Source: Wyeomyia smithii (Eukaryota; Arthropoda; Insecta; Diptera; Culicidae). From it: a stretch of DNA of 64,000 bases. The notes below the pieces were generated by a model, which was given only the letters and a program-made list of their open reading frames with translations, was not told where the DNA came from and made no database searches. Of the stretch, positions 21,720 to 31,788 are shown piece by piece. Position 1 is the first letter of the stretch, and each line of letters starts with the position of its first letter. The stretch lies in contig NC_073696.1 in NCBI RefSeq assembly GCF_029784165.1, positions 89,103,310 to 89,167,309 on the forward strand, written 5' to 3'. The translations under genes and the position numbers were made by a program.

Positions 21720-24479
21720 GCGTGCGACAGTCAAAACACAAGTCCGTCGCTCAGGACAGCCATACAACAACTACAGCTCCACGACGTGTGGGAAATACTC
21801 TGCCCAAGAGATACCGGCTTCACGTTTATAAACAGAAATGCACGATCCCGCCTCGATCGTATTTACGTAAGTACTGGGCTGCGCGATCATCTCCGAACAG
21901 CACATGCTCACGTCTGCTCTTTCTCCGACCACAAAGCACTCACACTCCGACTATGTCTTCCCCACCTCGGCCGAGAACACGGCCGTGGTTTCTGGTCCCT
22001 TCGCCCTCATTTGCTGACCGATGAAAATGTGGCGGACTTCCAATATCGGTGGCAATATTGGACCCGCCAGCGCCGAAACTACGCATCTTGGATGGAATGG
22101 TGGCTGTCGTATGCTAAGCCCAAAACCAAATCTTTCTTCAAATGGAAGTCGCGAGCAGTTTTTGATGATTTCCATAACGAACACCAGCGGCTCTACTTCG
22201 AATTACGGCTAGCATACGATGGCTACTACCAGAATCCAGCGATGCTACAAACTATAAATCAGCTTAAAGGTGAGATGCTGGCGCTGCAGCGTAACTTCTC
22301 GCATATGTTTATGCGCATCAACGAAACGTACCTGGCTGGAGAACCTATCTCTGTTTATCAACTGGGAGAACGGAGCAGGAAACGAACCATCATATCCTCT
22401 CTGCAAACCGAACAGAACGAATCCATCGACCAGCCCCAGGCCATCGAGGCGCATATGGTCGACTATTTCTCCCATTTATACTCCGAGGAAGAAAGAGCAG
22501 AAGAAGCTGACGACGACACGTTCGTCTGCGAAAACGTAATACCACCCAACGACGTGATCAACGAAGCCTGTACGAGTGAGATAACTACGCTAGAGATTCT
22601 CGCCGCAATACGAGCGAGCGCGTCACGGAAATCGCCCGGTTCCGACGGTCTCCCAAAAGAGTTCTACCACCGCATGTTCGACGTTATCCACCGGGAACTC
22701 AATCTTGTGATGAATGACGCTCTTTCTGGCAATTTCCCCACAACTTTCGTAGACGGCATCATCGTCCTAGTAAAGAAGAAGGGTGGCGATGGCACAGCCC
22801 GCTCGTATCGCCCCATCTCACTTTTGAACACGGACTACAAGCTGTTTTCTCGCATCCTCAAAACCCGACTGGAGGATGTGATGCGTTACCACCATATACT
22901 GAGCGACGGACAGAAATGTTCAAACTCAGAGCGGAATATCTTCCAGGCAACTCTCGCTTTGAAAGATAGGATAGCCAGTCTCCGGCATCATCGTCGCGCC
23001 GGGAAACTTGTAAGCTTCGACTTGGACCATGCTTTTGATCGAGTCCGGCACTCCTTTCTCTTTAAAACCATGCGATCACTCGGCGTCAACGAACGCCTCG
23101 TCACACTGCTCTCCCAGATCGCTCAACGCTCCAGCTCTCGACTGCTTGTTAACGGACATCTCTCACGGTCGATTGACATTCAACGTTCGGTTCGGCAAGG
23201 GGACCCGTTGTCTATGCACCTCTTCGTGCTATATCTCCATCCACTGGTGTGCCGACTCGAACAAGCATGCGGGAATGATCTACTGGTAGCTTATGCAGAC
23301 GATATCAGCGTGATCGTTACCTCGCCTGAACAAATCGAAGCAATGAATGAGCTGTTTGTTCGGTTTGAGCTAGTTGCTGGCGCCAAATTAAACGTCCGCA
23401 AAACTGTTGCAATCGACGTGGGTTACTATGAAGAAAACCAAATAAATGTTCAGTGGCTGCAAACATCTAGCACGGTTAAAATATTGGGTGTTATTTTCGC
23501 CAACTCGATCCGGCTGATGACATCATTGAATTGGAACGCTGTGGTTGGAAAATTTTCACAATTGTTATGGTTGCAGTCGTCGCGCTGCCTATCTTTGCAT
23601 CAAAAGGTAACTGTGCTTAACACTTTCGGTACTTCCAGAATCTGGTATCTATCTTCTATCCTGCCACCATTTGCCGTACACACAGCCAAGATTACATCGA
23701 GGATGGGCGCCTTTCTGTGGAGCGGTCTTGTAGCCAGAGTTCCAATAATGCAGTTGGCGCGCAACCGCGAGCATGGCGGCTTAAAACTTCAATTGCCGGC
23801 ACTTAAATGCAAATCACTAGCCGTTAATCGGCATTTACGAGAAATCGATTCCATTCCTTATTATAGATCCTTGCTTCTCCAAGACAATCCCCGCCCAACA
23901 ATTTCGATAGATAATCCTGACATCAAAACCATCCTCACCACTATATCCCAAATTCCCCTCCAAATCCAACAAAACCCCTCCGTCGATCTAATCCACCAGT
24001 ACTTCATCCGGCAAACCGAACTGCCAAAGGTGGAACAGAACAATCCGACTACCGACTGGCCACGGACATGGCGAAATATTGCATGCAAACAGCTCACATC
24101 GGTAGACAAAAGCTATCTGTACCTGGCGGTAAATGGCAAAATACCGCACAACAAACTGCTCTTCGTGATGCAGAGAGCTGAGACTGCCGAATGCGTACAT
24201 TGTGAGGATCATGCGGAGGAATCGATAAACCATAAATTCTGTTCCTGTGATCGAGTTGGTCCTGCCTGGGAATTATTGCAGCGAGAAATCACCAACATTT
24301 TGAGAGGATGGAGACGACTCTCTTTCGACGACTTAATCGTACCGACCTTGGAAAGGATTTATCAAAGAAAAAGAGTAAAAATTATGAAAATGTTTGTAAA
24401 TTATTTATATTATATTAACGCTCATAGTAACGATAGAATAATAAATTTACAAGGTTTAGAGTTCCATCTTAAGTTATAA
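21720..24479 (+). CDS. LINE ORF2 protein: partial APE endonuclease plus complete reverse transcriptase
   Basis: About 920 codons of ORF2 without a stop. The frame opens earlier, at an ATG at 21588 in flanking hAT DNA, so that start is fortuitous. Numbered from it: residues 47-125 are the C-terminal half of the APE domain (RLDRIYV and FSDHKALTLRL); the RT domain has SPGSDGLPKEFY near 348, SYRPISLLNTDYKLFSRIL near 404, FDLDHAFDRV (motif A), VRQGDPLSMHLF near 533 and the catalytic YADD near 567. The C-terminus carries a CVHC...HKFCSC knuckle near 868. There is no RNase H. These features suit the L1/Tx1 side of the APE-type LINEs; the exact clade is uncertain. The protein would nick DNA and copy RNA at the target, but this copy lacks the N-terminal half of APE, its 5' leader and ORF1, so it is unlikely to be active. 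Confidence 0.85.
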   Translation, partial: ACDSQNTSPSLRTAIQQLQLHDVWEILCPRDTGFTFINRNARSRLDRIYVSTGLRDHLRTAHAHVCSFSDHKALTLRLCLPHLGREHGRGFWSLRPHLLTDENVADFQYRWQYWTRQRRNYASWMEWWLSYAKPKTKSFFKWKSRAVFDDFHNEHQRLYFELRLAYDGYYQNPAMLQTINQLKGEMLALQRNFSHMFMRINETYLAGEPISVYQLGERSRKRTIISSLQTEQNESIDQPQAIEAHMVDYFSHLYSEEERAEEADDDTFVCENVIPPNDVINEACTSEITTLEILAAIRASASRKSPGSDGLPKEFYHRMFDVIHRELNLVMNDALSGNFPTTFVDGIIVLVKKKGGDGTARSYRPISLLNTDYKLFSRILKTRLEDVMRYHHILSDGQKCSNSERNIFQATLALKDRIASLRHHRRAGKLVSFDLDHAFDRVRHSFLFKTMRSLGVNERLVTLLSQIAQRSSSRLLVNGHLSRSIDIQRSVRQGDPLSMHLFVLYLHPLVCRLEQACGNDLLVAYADDISVIVTSPEQIEAMNELFVRFELVAGAKLNVRKTVAIDVGYYEENQINVQWLQTSSTVKILGVIFANSIRLMTSLNWNAVVGKFSQLLWLQSSRCLSLHQKVTVLNTFGTSRIWYLSSILPPFAVHTAKITSRMGAFLWSGLVARVPIMQLARNREHGGLKLQLPALKCKSLAVNRHLREIDSIPYYRSLLLQDNPRPTISIDNPDIKTILTTISQIPLQIQQNPSVDLIHQYFIRQTELPKVEQNNPTTDWPRTWRNIACKQLTSVDKSYLYLAVNGKIPHNKLLFVMQRAETAECVHCEDHAEESINHKFCSCDRVGPAWELLQREITNILRGWRRLSFDDLIVPTLERIYQRKRVKIMKMFVNYLYYINAHSNDRIINLQGLEFHLKL

Positions 24480-24526
24480 ATAATGAAAATTGTTATACGC
24501 TATTGACAAATAAAACCAAATATTTA

Positions 24527-24559
<33 letters not shown>

Positions 24560-24562
24560 AGT
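21720..24562 (+). mobile_element. 5'-truncated L1/Tx1-like LINE insertion with poly(A) tail
   Basis: The insertion starts inside the APE domain at about 21720 and ends with about 30 A residues at 24530-24560. TGTAATGTT at 21711-21719 and TGTAACGTT at 24563-24571 are a plausible one-mismatch target duplication. It lies inside the hAT-like element and is followed by unrelated sequence leading to the mariner relic. The uninterrupted frame and tail point to a comparatively recent event. Confidence 0.75.
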
Positions 24563-25147
24563 TGTAACGTTTCTCAGGCAAAAGGATTATTTTTTAATTG
24601 TTTCATTTACGATCGAATTCTAAATTTCATTTACGATAGAGTTGTAAAGTCTTGTTTTCTCGTAAAAATTTCCCATGCTAAATTTGAGCTCAATCGGACT
24701 TCGGGAAGTAGAGTCTCAAAGCGGTCAAAGTAACAGTTTTTTGATCGACGGAAGAAATGTTCAAGCTGGGAGTGTCTCTTGTGTTCGGGTGTAGCTCGAG
24801 TCTTCCAACGCAACAGTTTTCATGTCCCTGAAATTGAATTTTTGTTTTTCAAACAATTTTTTTATGAAACAACATCAGATCTCGACATTACATGCATTTC
24901 TAAGAGATTTGCTATAAAAAAAAATCGATTTCGGAAACTTCAAGAACTATTTTTGTGCATTTTTAGGTTGGTCAAAAATGTAAGACTTTCACGACTGTAG
25001 GTGAAACCTCATCAGAAGTTCGATTAAGGTCGAATTTTGGGTGGGGTCTTTCTCCGAGAATACACAATTACGAAACTACCAATGCAGCATCAATCATAGT
25101 AACCCATGAGTCAGCGGAAAAAAAAAATTTCTCGAACTATAACCGTA
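24563..25147. other. sequence between LINE tail and mariner transposase relic
   Basis: Probably the 5' flank or inverted-repeat region of the mariner-type element. I cannot pair terminal repeats. ORFs here are short and lack domains. Confidence 0.4.
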
Positions 25148-26157
25148 ATGGCGAAAACAGTGAAGCTATTCCGTTCAGAAGTGTGTGCGATCCAAGAACG
25201 TTTCCCCGCCGCGTCGAAAACATACATCGTACGGAAAAGAGACGCCGGTTACGCTTGTTCCAGTATCTACAACATCTTGGCACTGTTGGACTACAATCAG
25301 AGCATCGAAAGAAAGACTGGTTCCGGACGGCCGACGACCCTGAGCGTCAAGAAGCTCCAAAGACTGCCGAAGAGGAAGACCGAAGGAAAAGTGGCTACAT
25401 CTCTGCGTACGCTTGATCGGGAAGTCGGTTCAACTGGCCAAACAATGAAAAAGTACCTGGCGAACATGGACATCAGAAAGCGGCAGTCCCGTCCATTGGT
25501 CTCGGAGCTGCAGGCAATGACGCAGTGTCAACGGCTGAATAAGATGGGTGAGTCGATTTTTCCGGCGAATCGCGGCGTGATGGTGGTCGACGCCGAGACC
25601 TATCTCACCCTGGATGACAACGACTGGTAGGGCAATCCGTTATTTACATTTCCCACCAAGGAAGTGACCTCTGAGGTGAAATTCATTTCACACACCAAGC
25701 TCCCAAAGAAGGTGCTGCTGTGGCTGACAATCAGCGAGAAGCTCCGTACTGGCCGTGAACGGGAAAATTTATAGTACGAAGTGCCAGCCGCAAAGACGCG
25801 GTGCTCTGGCTAGATCTGATGTCGGCCCACTACTCGAAGCAATCGTTGGAGGAGATGGAGCGGCTGAAAATCGATGCGGTACCCAGGTCGGCCAACCCAC
25901 CCAACGTTTCCCAGCTGCGTCCCATCCGGAGTTTCTGGGCAAACCAGAAGCGTAAGACCTTCTCCAACAATTTTGACGCGAAAATAAAACGAAGAAAGAA
26001 CTCAAAAACATGCCTACACGCATGTTTTCGTCCATCATGGCGAATGTTCCGGTAAACTCTCGGAAAGCCACTCGCAAGGGCGTGGAATACCTTTTGAAAA
26101 GAAGCCTATACCTAATTACCTTCCATGGAAAATTCATGGGAAGTATTACTACTGAAT
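25148..26157 (+). pseudogene. Tc1/mariner-superfamily transposase relic
   Basis: Reading starts at ATG 25148 (MAKTVKLFRSEVCAIQERFP) with an N-terminal helix-turn-helix and the block KTGSGRPTTLSVKKLQRL. The first catalytic segment (MVVDAETYLTLDDNDW) ends at a TAG at 25630. Downstream, a shifted frame gives FTFPTKEV and VKFISHTKLPKKVLLWL, then LWLDLMSAHYSKQSLEEME with the second catalytic Asp, and SANPPNVSQLRPIRSFWANQ. Relatives have an acidic residue in that last motif (PIEDFW style); here it is Arg-Ser, so the third catalytic acid is gone. The C-terminus (LITFHGKF) ends near 26157. At least one stop and frameshifts confirm decay. A second C-terminal fragment of this family is at 46052-46249. 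Confidence 0.8.
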
Positions 26158-26339
26158 GAAATTCGAAAATCTACTTTCTCTCAAATATTCCATTGGCACC
26201 CTATTGTTGATGCTGTCGATTTTTCGTAAAATTATGTTCAGGTATCAGTAGGTCGCCCCGCTGGCTACGCCTTTGTCACCCATTCCCTATTCCTTACTAC
26301 CCACTCGGGAAAATAATGTGACGCCGGCCCTGCTGGCTC

Positions 26340-26929
26340 ACATCTCACTTAACCAATAAACACGCTCTCATCTATCTCATCACACTCTCTGGTGTTGCTC
26401 AACTTGAAAAGGTGTTGCTTGACATGAATAATCAGGCGTTTTGGAGTGATGATAGAACATACAGGGTGACAACGTGAATGTGATACACACTTTTGAGAGC
26501 CTATTTGCGCATCGGGAGGCTTATCCTGTTAATCAGCTCTGTTTGTTTTCGATTCGAATTCAATGTATTTTATTTTTAAAAATTCTTAACTTTTGAACCA
26601 GTTGAACGATTTTCGATCTTTTTGGATCAAATTAAAGGTATTTAATTCTAGTTTTAAGAAAAAATACAAAAAATAACAAATTTGTGTACTTTGTTATGCG
26701 TATTATAAAAAATTATTGAAATTTCTGTCATGTTTTTAAAATGAATTTACTCAAGTTTGAAAAATAACATATTTTGAAAGATGTCTCCATTTATAGAGTC
26801 AAATATGCCCTTTAAATTTAGACCAAAAGATATTTTTTTATGTTTGCCTCAAAAAGAATGACAAACAAATGAAAAACGCATATTTTGTGATGAAAAACAT
26901 AAAAAATGTCTTTTGGTTTCAATTTAAAT
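26340..26929. other. unclassified AT-rich stretch
   Basis: No coding signal. Begins at the right boundary of the hAT-like element and runs to the RTE fragment. Phrases around 26580-26900 read like decayed interspersed repeat. Confidence 0.35.
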
Positions 26930-27172
26930 TTTTGACACTCGGTCCAATGTAGCTTTGATAAGTCGTGTGAGTTTATCCGGAAAACAGTAGTCGTGCATTA
27001 CTTGCCATAGCTGGTTTCGATCGACTGTATCATACGCTGCCTTGAAATCCACAAAAAAAATGATGTGTAGACACTTTGTACTCCCGGCTGAGGGATCTGC
27101 CGGAGAGTAAAAATTTGATCCGAAGTAGCGCGTGCTTGTGTGAAGCCCGCTTGGTAGTGCCCTACGACCTTT
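26930..27172 (-). pseudogene. RTE-like reverse-transcriptase fragment
   Basis: On the minus strand, 27172 down to about 27050 reads VVGHYQAGFTQARATSDQIF. After a frame change it reads VDFKAAYDTVDRNQLWQVMH, which contains catalytic motif A, and then FPDKLTRLIKATLD. This matches the RT of RTE-type LINEs such as the element at 53120-55925, whose frame has FVDFRAAYDSVKRNEL at the same place. YADD and the C-terminus are missing. Confidence 0.72.
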
Positions 27173-28079
27173 AGCGAAAGATAAAGGAGATAGATGGCGG
27201 AGTAGAACCAGTCATTTTGTCGGCTCGACTCGACACCTAGTGCCGCGGTTGCGGCCTCTCCAATGGCCGAGCGTTACTTTCTCCATCCATCGTCAAGAGT
27301 CAAAGTACATAATTCTTACGTGGAAGGTAATACCTCATCGAGCAGGCGCGCGTAGCTCTCGGTAGCCTGCGGGTGGTTCCGACGTGTGTGAAAAACCGTG
27401 GAAAATCTTGAGCGCACATGTACTGCTACTAGGTGTTAGTTTTAGTCGATATGCGCACCCCGGAGGGAGCGTATGTTTGAAATCCCGAGTAACACTCGTT
27501 GTTATAGAATAGTTGGCGTTACCTATTCCATGACATCTCTATCACCAGAAAAGCGCAAAAATTGGAAGCTACTAACCTTTCAAAATAAGTTGTTTCTTTC
27601 GCTTAAATACTAAAATTGTTTTCACGTAGTTAACGTAGTCTGGACATAAAATCGAACAAAACTAGAGAATGTTGTCAGATAACCATAACAAAAGTTGGAG
27701 TGATATTGGTTACACTGCACTGTTTTGTTTATCTTCTGGTGGCATATTTTGACCCGCTTCGAATAAATATAGAAATCATTCAAATAACTGAAATATTATT
27801 TTTAATAAGTAATTTTACGTTGGGTTCTGAATACTATGAACTTTGTCCTAAGGAAAAGCACTTCACAGGTACGCATTGTTGTTATTAGATGGTGTAATAT
27901 CTTACGGAAAGACGTACTGAGGATATTGTTATTGTTGAACTCATGTAAATAAAAATATTTCCTAAACTAGAAAAAAACGAGCTTGTTTTCAAAATGCGGT
28001 TGTGAAGAACAACTTCAAACACAATATAACAACACAAGTTTTCAATTACGCTTGTAGTACACTTATATACTGTAACTTA
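27173..28079. other. sequence separating two RTE fragments
   Basis: G/C-rich at 27180-27480, then AT-rich. It does not align by eye with RTE coding sequence in either orientation, so it is probably another insertion or diverged linker. No gene recognised. Confidence 0.35.
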
Positions 28080-28760
28080 TTTTTTAGAATGTTTTGTGTG
28101 TTACTTGGGATGTTTGACAAAAATCGGCCATAAATGAGAACGTGGTCAATTTTATTTGTTGTTCGGTGGTCAGGTGATCTCCAGGTGGCTTTGTGGACAT
28201 TTTTGCGTGGAAAAAAGGTGCTTCTAATCACAAGGCCTCGGGAAGCTACGAAGTTTATGCATCGTTGGCCGTTGTCGTGCGTGTCGGTGTCGCCTCCCAA
28301 TTGATCACGCCTTCTGTCCATAACACAAAAACCCGTACTCAGCTCGTTGGTTGCTTCACCGCTCTGGTAGGACTGGGCCTTGCTTCCACGGACTTTTCAC
28401 ACTTTCTCACCTTTGCGACAAATCTCCTGCAGAACCACGATGCGGAACTTGTGGGGTTCTAGCTGCTGAAGCAGCACCCTGGTTCCACCCACAAAGTTTG
28501 GCGACTTGCAGTCCCAGGTACCGAGTTTCCACCCATGGTCCGTTTTTTGTTGCTTAGGTTCATGCCAAATGTTCCGAGTTATATTTTCTTGAATGTTCGT
28601 AGTGTAATTGTTTAGGCAGGTTGCCTTATTAGGGCCACGCTACCGAGTCCCGTAATGGGTCTGCTACTTGGGTATAGCGTTCGAGACAGCACGTTTCTTT
28701 ATTCAGTCGCCCGCGCCGGGTCAGACGCAGTTATGAGCCGCCCCTAACCTAAGAAACAGA
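28080..28760 (-). pseudogene. RTE-like endonuclease (APE) domain and 5' region
   Basis: Minus-strand frames from 28530 downward give LGTWDCKSPNFVGGTRVLLQ, FRIVVLQEI, then RCINFVASRGLVIRSTFFP and TTNKIDHVLI. These are successive APE motifs of RTE-type elements; compare LINFAAARGMAICSSYFP and SQIDHVLIDGR in the copy at 53-55 kb. Frames shift between motifs. Sequence at 28540-28760 is G/C-rich and may be the 5' leader. Together with 26930-27172 it forms one broken minus-strand element. Confidence 0.72.
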
Positions 28761-28859
28761 TACATGGAAAGACTTCTGTTTCTTCTATCTTTAAAGATAA
28801 AAAGTTAGATACGTTATTTCTTGCGCTTTATCATATGTAACAACTTTGTAGAAGAAAAG

Positions 28860-29330
28860 TTTTCTCTAAAATATTGCTATAGAGCTCTAGACCCAAATTT
28901 ACCCCTGAATTTGGTTTCTGGACCATTGTGCAATGGGGTCTATTTTATGGCAACTAGTACGAGTTGTACTGCAGGTACGCTCTGCCCAGCTGTTTACCAG
29001 TCTGACTTGAAGAATGCAGCCGTTTTCTTCGCGGTGTGTTTTCGGATCGTTGTCCTGTTGAAAATTTTTATTGGTCTCCAGACGTACGGAAACCTCCAAA
29101 TTCTCACATAGTATGTCTACATATTTACATCAGCTGTCATAATTCCTTTGATATGCGCCAAACTTCCCACCCCAGACCATGCGAACGATCCCCACACCAT
29201 AGTGTTGCCACCTCCATGCTTCACTGTCTTGTAGATATTGTATATGGTTCCTTAGGTGCATCAACTGATTTTCTCCACACTCTAGACCGTCGTTTTGCCC
29301 GTAAAGCTCTAATTTGTGTAAATTTGAATT
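28860..29330 (-). pseudogene. Tc1-like transposase fragment
   Basis: On the minus strand the region reads HYGVGIVRMVWGGKFGAYQR and MVWG-type sequence upstream, then FQQDNDPKTHREENG at about 29020-29060. The latter is the QQDNDPKH motif containing the second catalytic Asp of Tc1 transposases, followed by an altered AKKT helix. Frameshifts and stops separate the motifs. The third catalytic Glu region and N-terminal DNA-binding domain are not found. Confidence 0.68.
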
Positions 29331-29406
29331 TAAATACCCAGCCTCTAACGGAGCACCAGGGCACCCTTCACAGTAATTAGCCCTTACTGCATCTAGCGGG
29401 TCACTG

Positions 29407-30750
29407 ATGCAGCGAAATCTTCTTTACCTAGCGAATTGTGAGAATTTTATGGAAAACATCAATTCACAAAATTCGGCCACCGGCAGCCTTTCTTTGCCGG
29501 TATCCATGGACTTATCGGAGCGAAGTCTAATAAAAACAAACGCACCGGGCAGAACGAAGGAGATGGAGCATGAAGATGACTTCAACCTCGACAGCGAATC
29601 GCTGGACTGAGGACCCTCTGCTTCATCCTTAATCCTACGTTCTCCACAAGGGAATGACGAAAGTTAAATGGACTTACTTCCCGGTCCAGAGACAAGGCCC
29701 GATGACGAAGGGAAACCCGAATCATCGGCACCCCTTGTCAAGTGACTTTGAAATGCGCAAAGGCGGCGACTGAGCAATAATCTTCGCTCCGGTCTCTCGT
29801 ACGAGCCAGGAAGGTGGCCCTTCCGACAGAGCAGCTCAAACCAACCAAGTCGCCGTTAAGCGTCAGCGGTCCTAAAAAACTGCGGAACGGCACTGGTTTG
29901 GGGTCATCGGGTCCGAAGCCGCTCCCGACGGCCACATTTAGGGACATGGCGGGAGCTATAAGCCTTGTGGTTACTTCTTCCACCCACCCCAGCTCCGAAC
30001 TCACAACGGACCAGCTTCAGACTGTCCGGACCTCCAACCTCGATCACATTGCTGACCAGGAAAATCCAACCACCAAGCCCAAGTTTAACGGTTGCCATCT
30101 AAAAAATGGCTTCCTGCAACTTGCCTGTGACGGCACCGACACAGTGCAGTGGTTGGAAAGGGAGGTACCTTCCCGAAAGCCAGACGCTATGTCGGTTACT
30201 TCGTGGACAGTACGAACTCTCCGGACGAGAAGATCCTTCGTTCACTCCAGAATCAGAACGACCATCTCTCTACCAAAATATGGCGAGTCTGTAACCGCAA
30301 ATTGGTAAAGACATTGGTCGAGCTAGTTCTGGATATTGACGAAGAATCGACCAAACTCATCGAAAATGGAAACCATGAACTGCACTACGGTTTCGGCAAA
30401 GCACGCATCCGAAAGGTAAGCGAAAGGCCGAACGTCACAGGCAGGAAAGACTTAGTCGCAATGTCAGGGAAGGTACGTGCGGGTAACTCCTCCGGGAGTA
30501 CCCTGCCACCACCCAGGCAAAGCGATCCTGCGAATGGGCTAAAGGTTCGCGTGGGAAACTCCTCCGGAGTGCCCCACAACCACCCAAACGCAACCCTGCG
30601 GCTGGAAAGGTACGCGCAGGATGCTCCCTCGGGAGTGCCCTGTCACCACCCAAGCAACGCAACCCCGCGGCTGCTCGGACGGTTCCGCCGACTAGAAATA
30701 TCGCTATCTTCTAGCAACCGACTTATCGATCATGTCTTTTACCAGGTTTG
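29407..30750 (+). pseudogene. non-LTR retrotransposon ORF1-like protein with DUF4780-like domain
   Basis: Three frames in order: 29407-29610 (contains KEMEHEDDFNLDSES), 29814-30160 (Pro/Ser-rich linker, then KNGFLQLACDGTDTVQWLER), and 30160-30750 (RRYVGYFVDSTNSPDEKILR, LSTKIWRVCNRKLVK, ELHYGFGKARIRK). The last two frames join across a frameshift near 30160-30190 to give a domain that I recognise as DUF4780-like, found in insect proteins associated with LINEs. The function is unproven; an RNA-binding role for ORF1 is inferred. After it lies a tandem-repeat tail. No ORF2 follows. It could instead be a free-standing DUF4780 gene gone to pseudogene. Confidence 0.6.
30471..30672 (+). repeat. three tandem copies of a roughly 66-bp unit in the ORF1-like tail
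   Basis: Each unit reads (A)AAGGTACGCGNGGG-like, then CTCCTCCGGGAGTNCC, then CACCACCCA, then GCGGCTGG-like. They start near 30471, 30540 and 30607. Translated, each gives a VRxGNSSGxxxxHHPxNATxRL-like motif, so the array lengthened the protein tail in frame. Confidence 0.7.
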
Positions 30751-31505
30751 ATGCTTTTCTTGAATCCTAGTGAAAAAGTCAAGAAAAACTTCAGTCCTTT
30801 TCAGTCAGTTTCCAAATGATGCATCTGGATTTTCTTTCAAATGAAAGCTCTTTAGTTGTTTAATAACATGCTAACTTCGGGTTCTGGACTGTTTTCTGTA
30901 GAGAAAATAGCATCCCGAAAATCCAAGATAAATTTTTTTTTCGTCATGCAAATCCTTATGTCACTTTTTCATCTTCCCCTTAAGTTCGTATTTAACTAGA
31001 GTGATAATCTGAATTATTAGTAAATCTATCAAGTCTAACCCGAGTTCTTGCAGTTCTGGTGATTTTGACGGCATTTTTTGAAAAAAAAAATCTTCCAGGA
31101 ACGTTTTACCCCAAATTGCGTATCTTCTGGTAAAGTAGGTAGTTCTGGTAAGGTAGAGTGATTATCCAAATTTTCAGCAAAATCTATTAAGTATAGCAGC
31201 AAATATAATGATTTTAGTGACTTTGACGGTTTTTTTTAAAAAAACTTCTATTCAAAAAAAAAACCTTCTAGGGCCGTTTTACCCCATTTGGCACACTTGG
31301 CTTATACATGACATCGAGCTCTTGAGTTGCTCTACAGAACGCTATATTCAGATATTTTTTCTAGCGATGTTGAGAAGAGTAGGATGACCCTGAAAATTGA
31401 CAATTTTTAAAAGAAAAATGCTTTTGGCGTAGAATACGTCTTACGGCAACATAAACAGGGGTTTAACTTCAATACAGGGATCCAACTTCGAAAACCAAAA
31501 ACATC
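30751..31505. repeat. interspersed repeat with about 160-180-bp tandem duplication
   Basis: The order 'AGAGTGATAATC...AAATCTAT.AAGT...TTTGACGG...CTTCCAGG...GTTTTACCCCA' at about 30998-31150 is repeated at about 31155-31310 with moderate divergence. No coding content. Confidence 0.55.
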
Positions 31506-31690
31506 AAGAGCGTCACGAAAATTGTCCAATTTTAAACGTTTTAAACTCAGTCAGTTTCCAACCGATTTCCGTCATTTTTGCAGCAATCGATTGGAAAATC
31601 ATCTAAGCACCCTTCCAAATACAGAAAATTGTATTCTGATTGTTTTAACTATTGTACTATTGAAAATTGTTGAACCTCGTCGAAACGTAA
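31505..31690 (+). repeat. interspersed repeat, copy 1 (GCAGCAATCGATTGGAAAATC family)
   Basis: The block 'TTTGCAGCAATCGATTGG', 'CAGAAAATTG', then 'CTATTGTACTATTGAAA' is shared with about 58540-58680. A weaker copy lies at about 32760-32860. It lies immediately upstream of the CCAAT/TATA unit at 31704. Confidence 0.6.
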
Positions 31691-31703
31691 ATGTCGACCT
31701 TTG

Positions 31704-31788
31704 ATTGGTCGCTTGCTGACTTTTCCTGAAAAGGACGACAGTATGGAGTACCTAGTTAACCGGAAATGCACTCGTTGGGCTATATAAG
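31704..31788 (+). promoter_or_regulatory. putative RNA polymerase II core promoter, copy A
   Basis: An inverted CCAAT box (ATTGG, 31704-31708) lies about 75 bp before a strong TATA box (TATATAAG, 31781-31788). A transcription start would be expected about 30 bp on, near 31811-31825, where ACTATCAGCAGG offers an initiator-like context. Copy B at 43314 has the same arrangement. Function is inferred from motif layout. Confidence 0.5.

Larger units (their letters stand above)
21601..26339. mobile_element. hAT-like element carrying nested insertions
   Basis: The left end CAGGGCCGACGT (21607) is matched by the reverse complement of the right end ACGCCGGCCCTG (ending 26332). Both ends also share a GTGGGTAGTA-type subterminal phrase (21625-21650 versus 26296-26306). 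TGGCTC lies outside both ends (21601-21606 and 26334-26339), one base short of perfect abutment on the right. Most of the 4.7 kb is later insertions: a LINE and a mariner-type transposase relic. CAGGGCCGGCGT ends are, from memory, common in hAT elements. The own transposase is not visible. Confidence 0.55.

Noticed and set aside
30149..30751. 200-codon ORF as an intact host gene.
   Set aside because: It joins by frameshift to the upstream frame to complete one DUF4780-like domain, and its tail is a tandem repeat; a retroelement ORF1 relic fits better.
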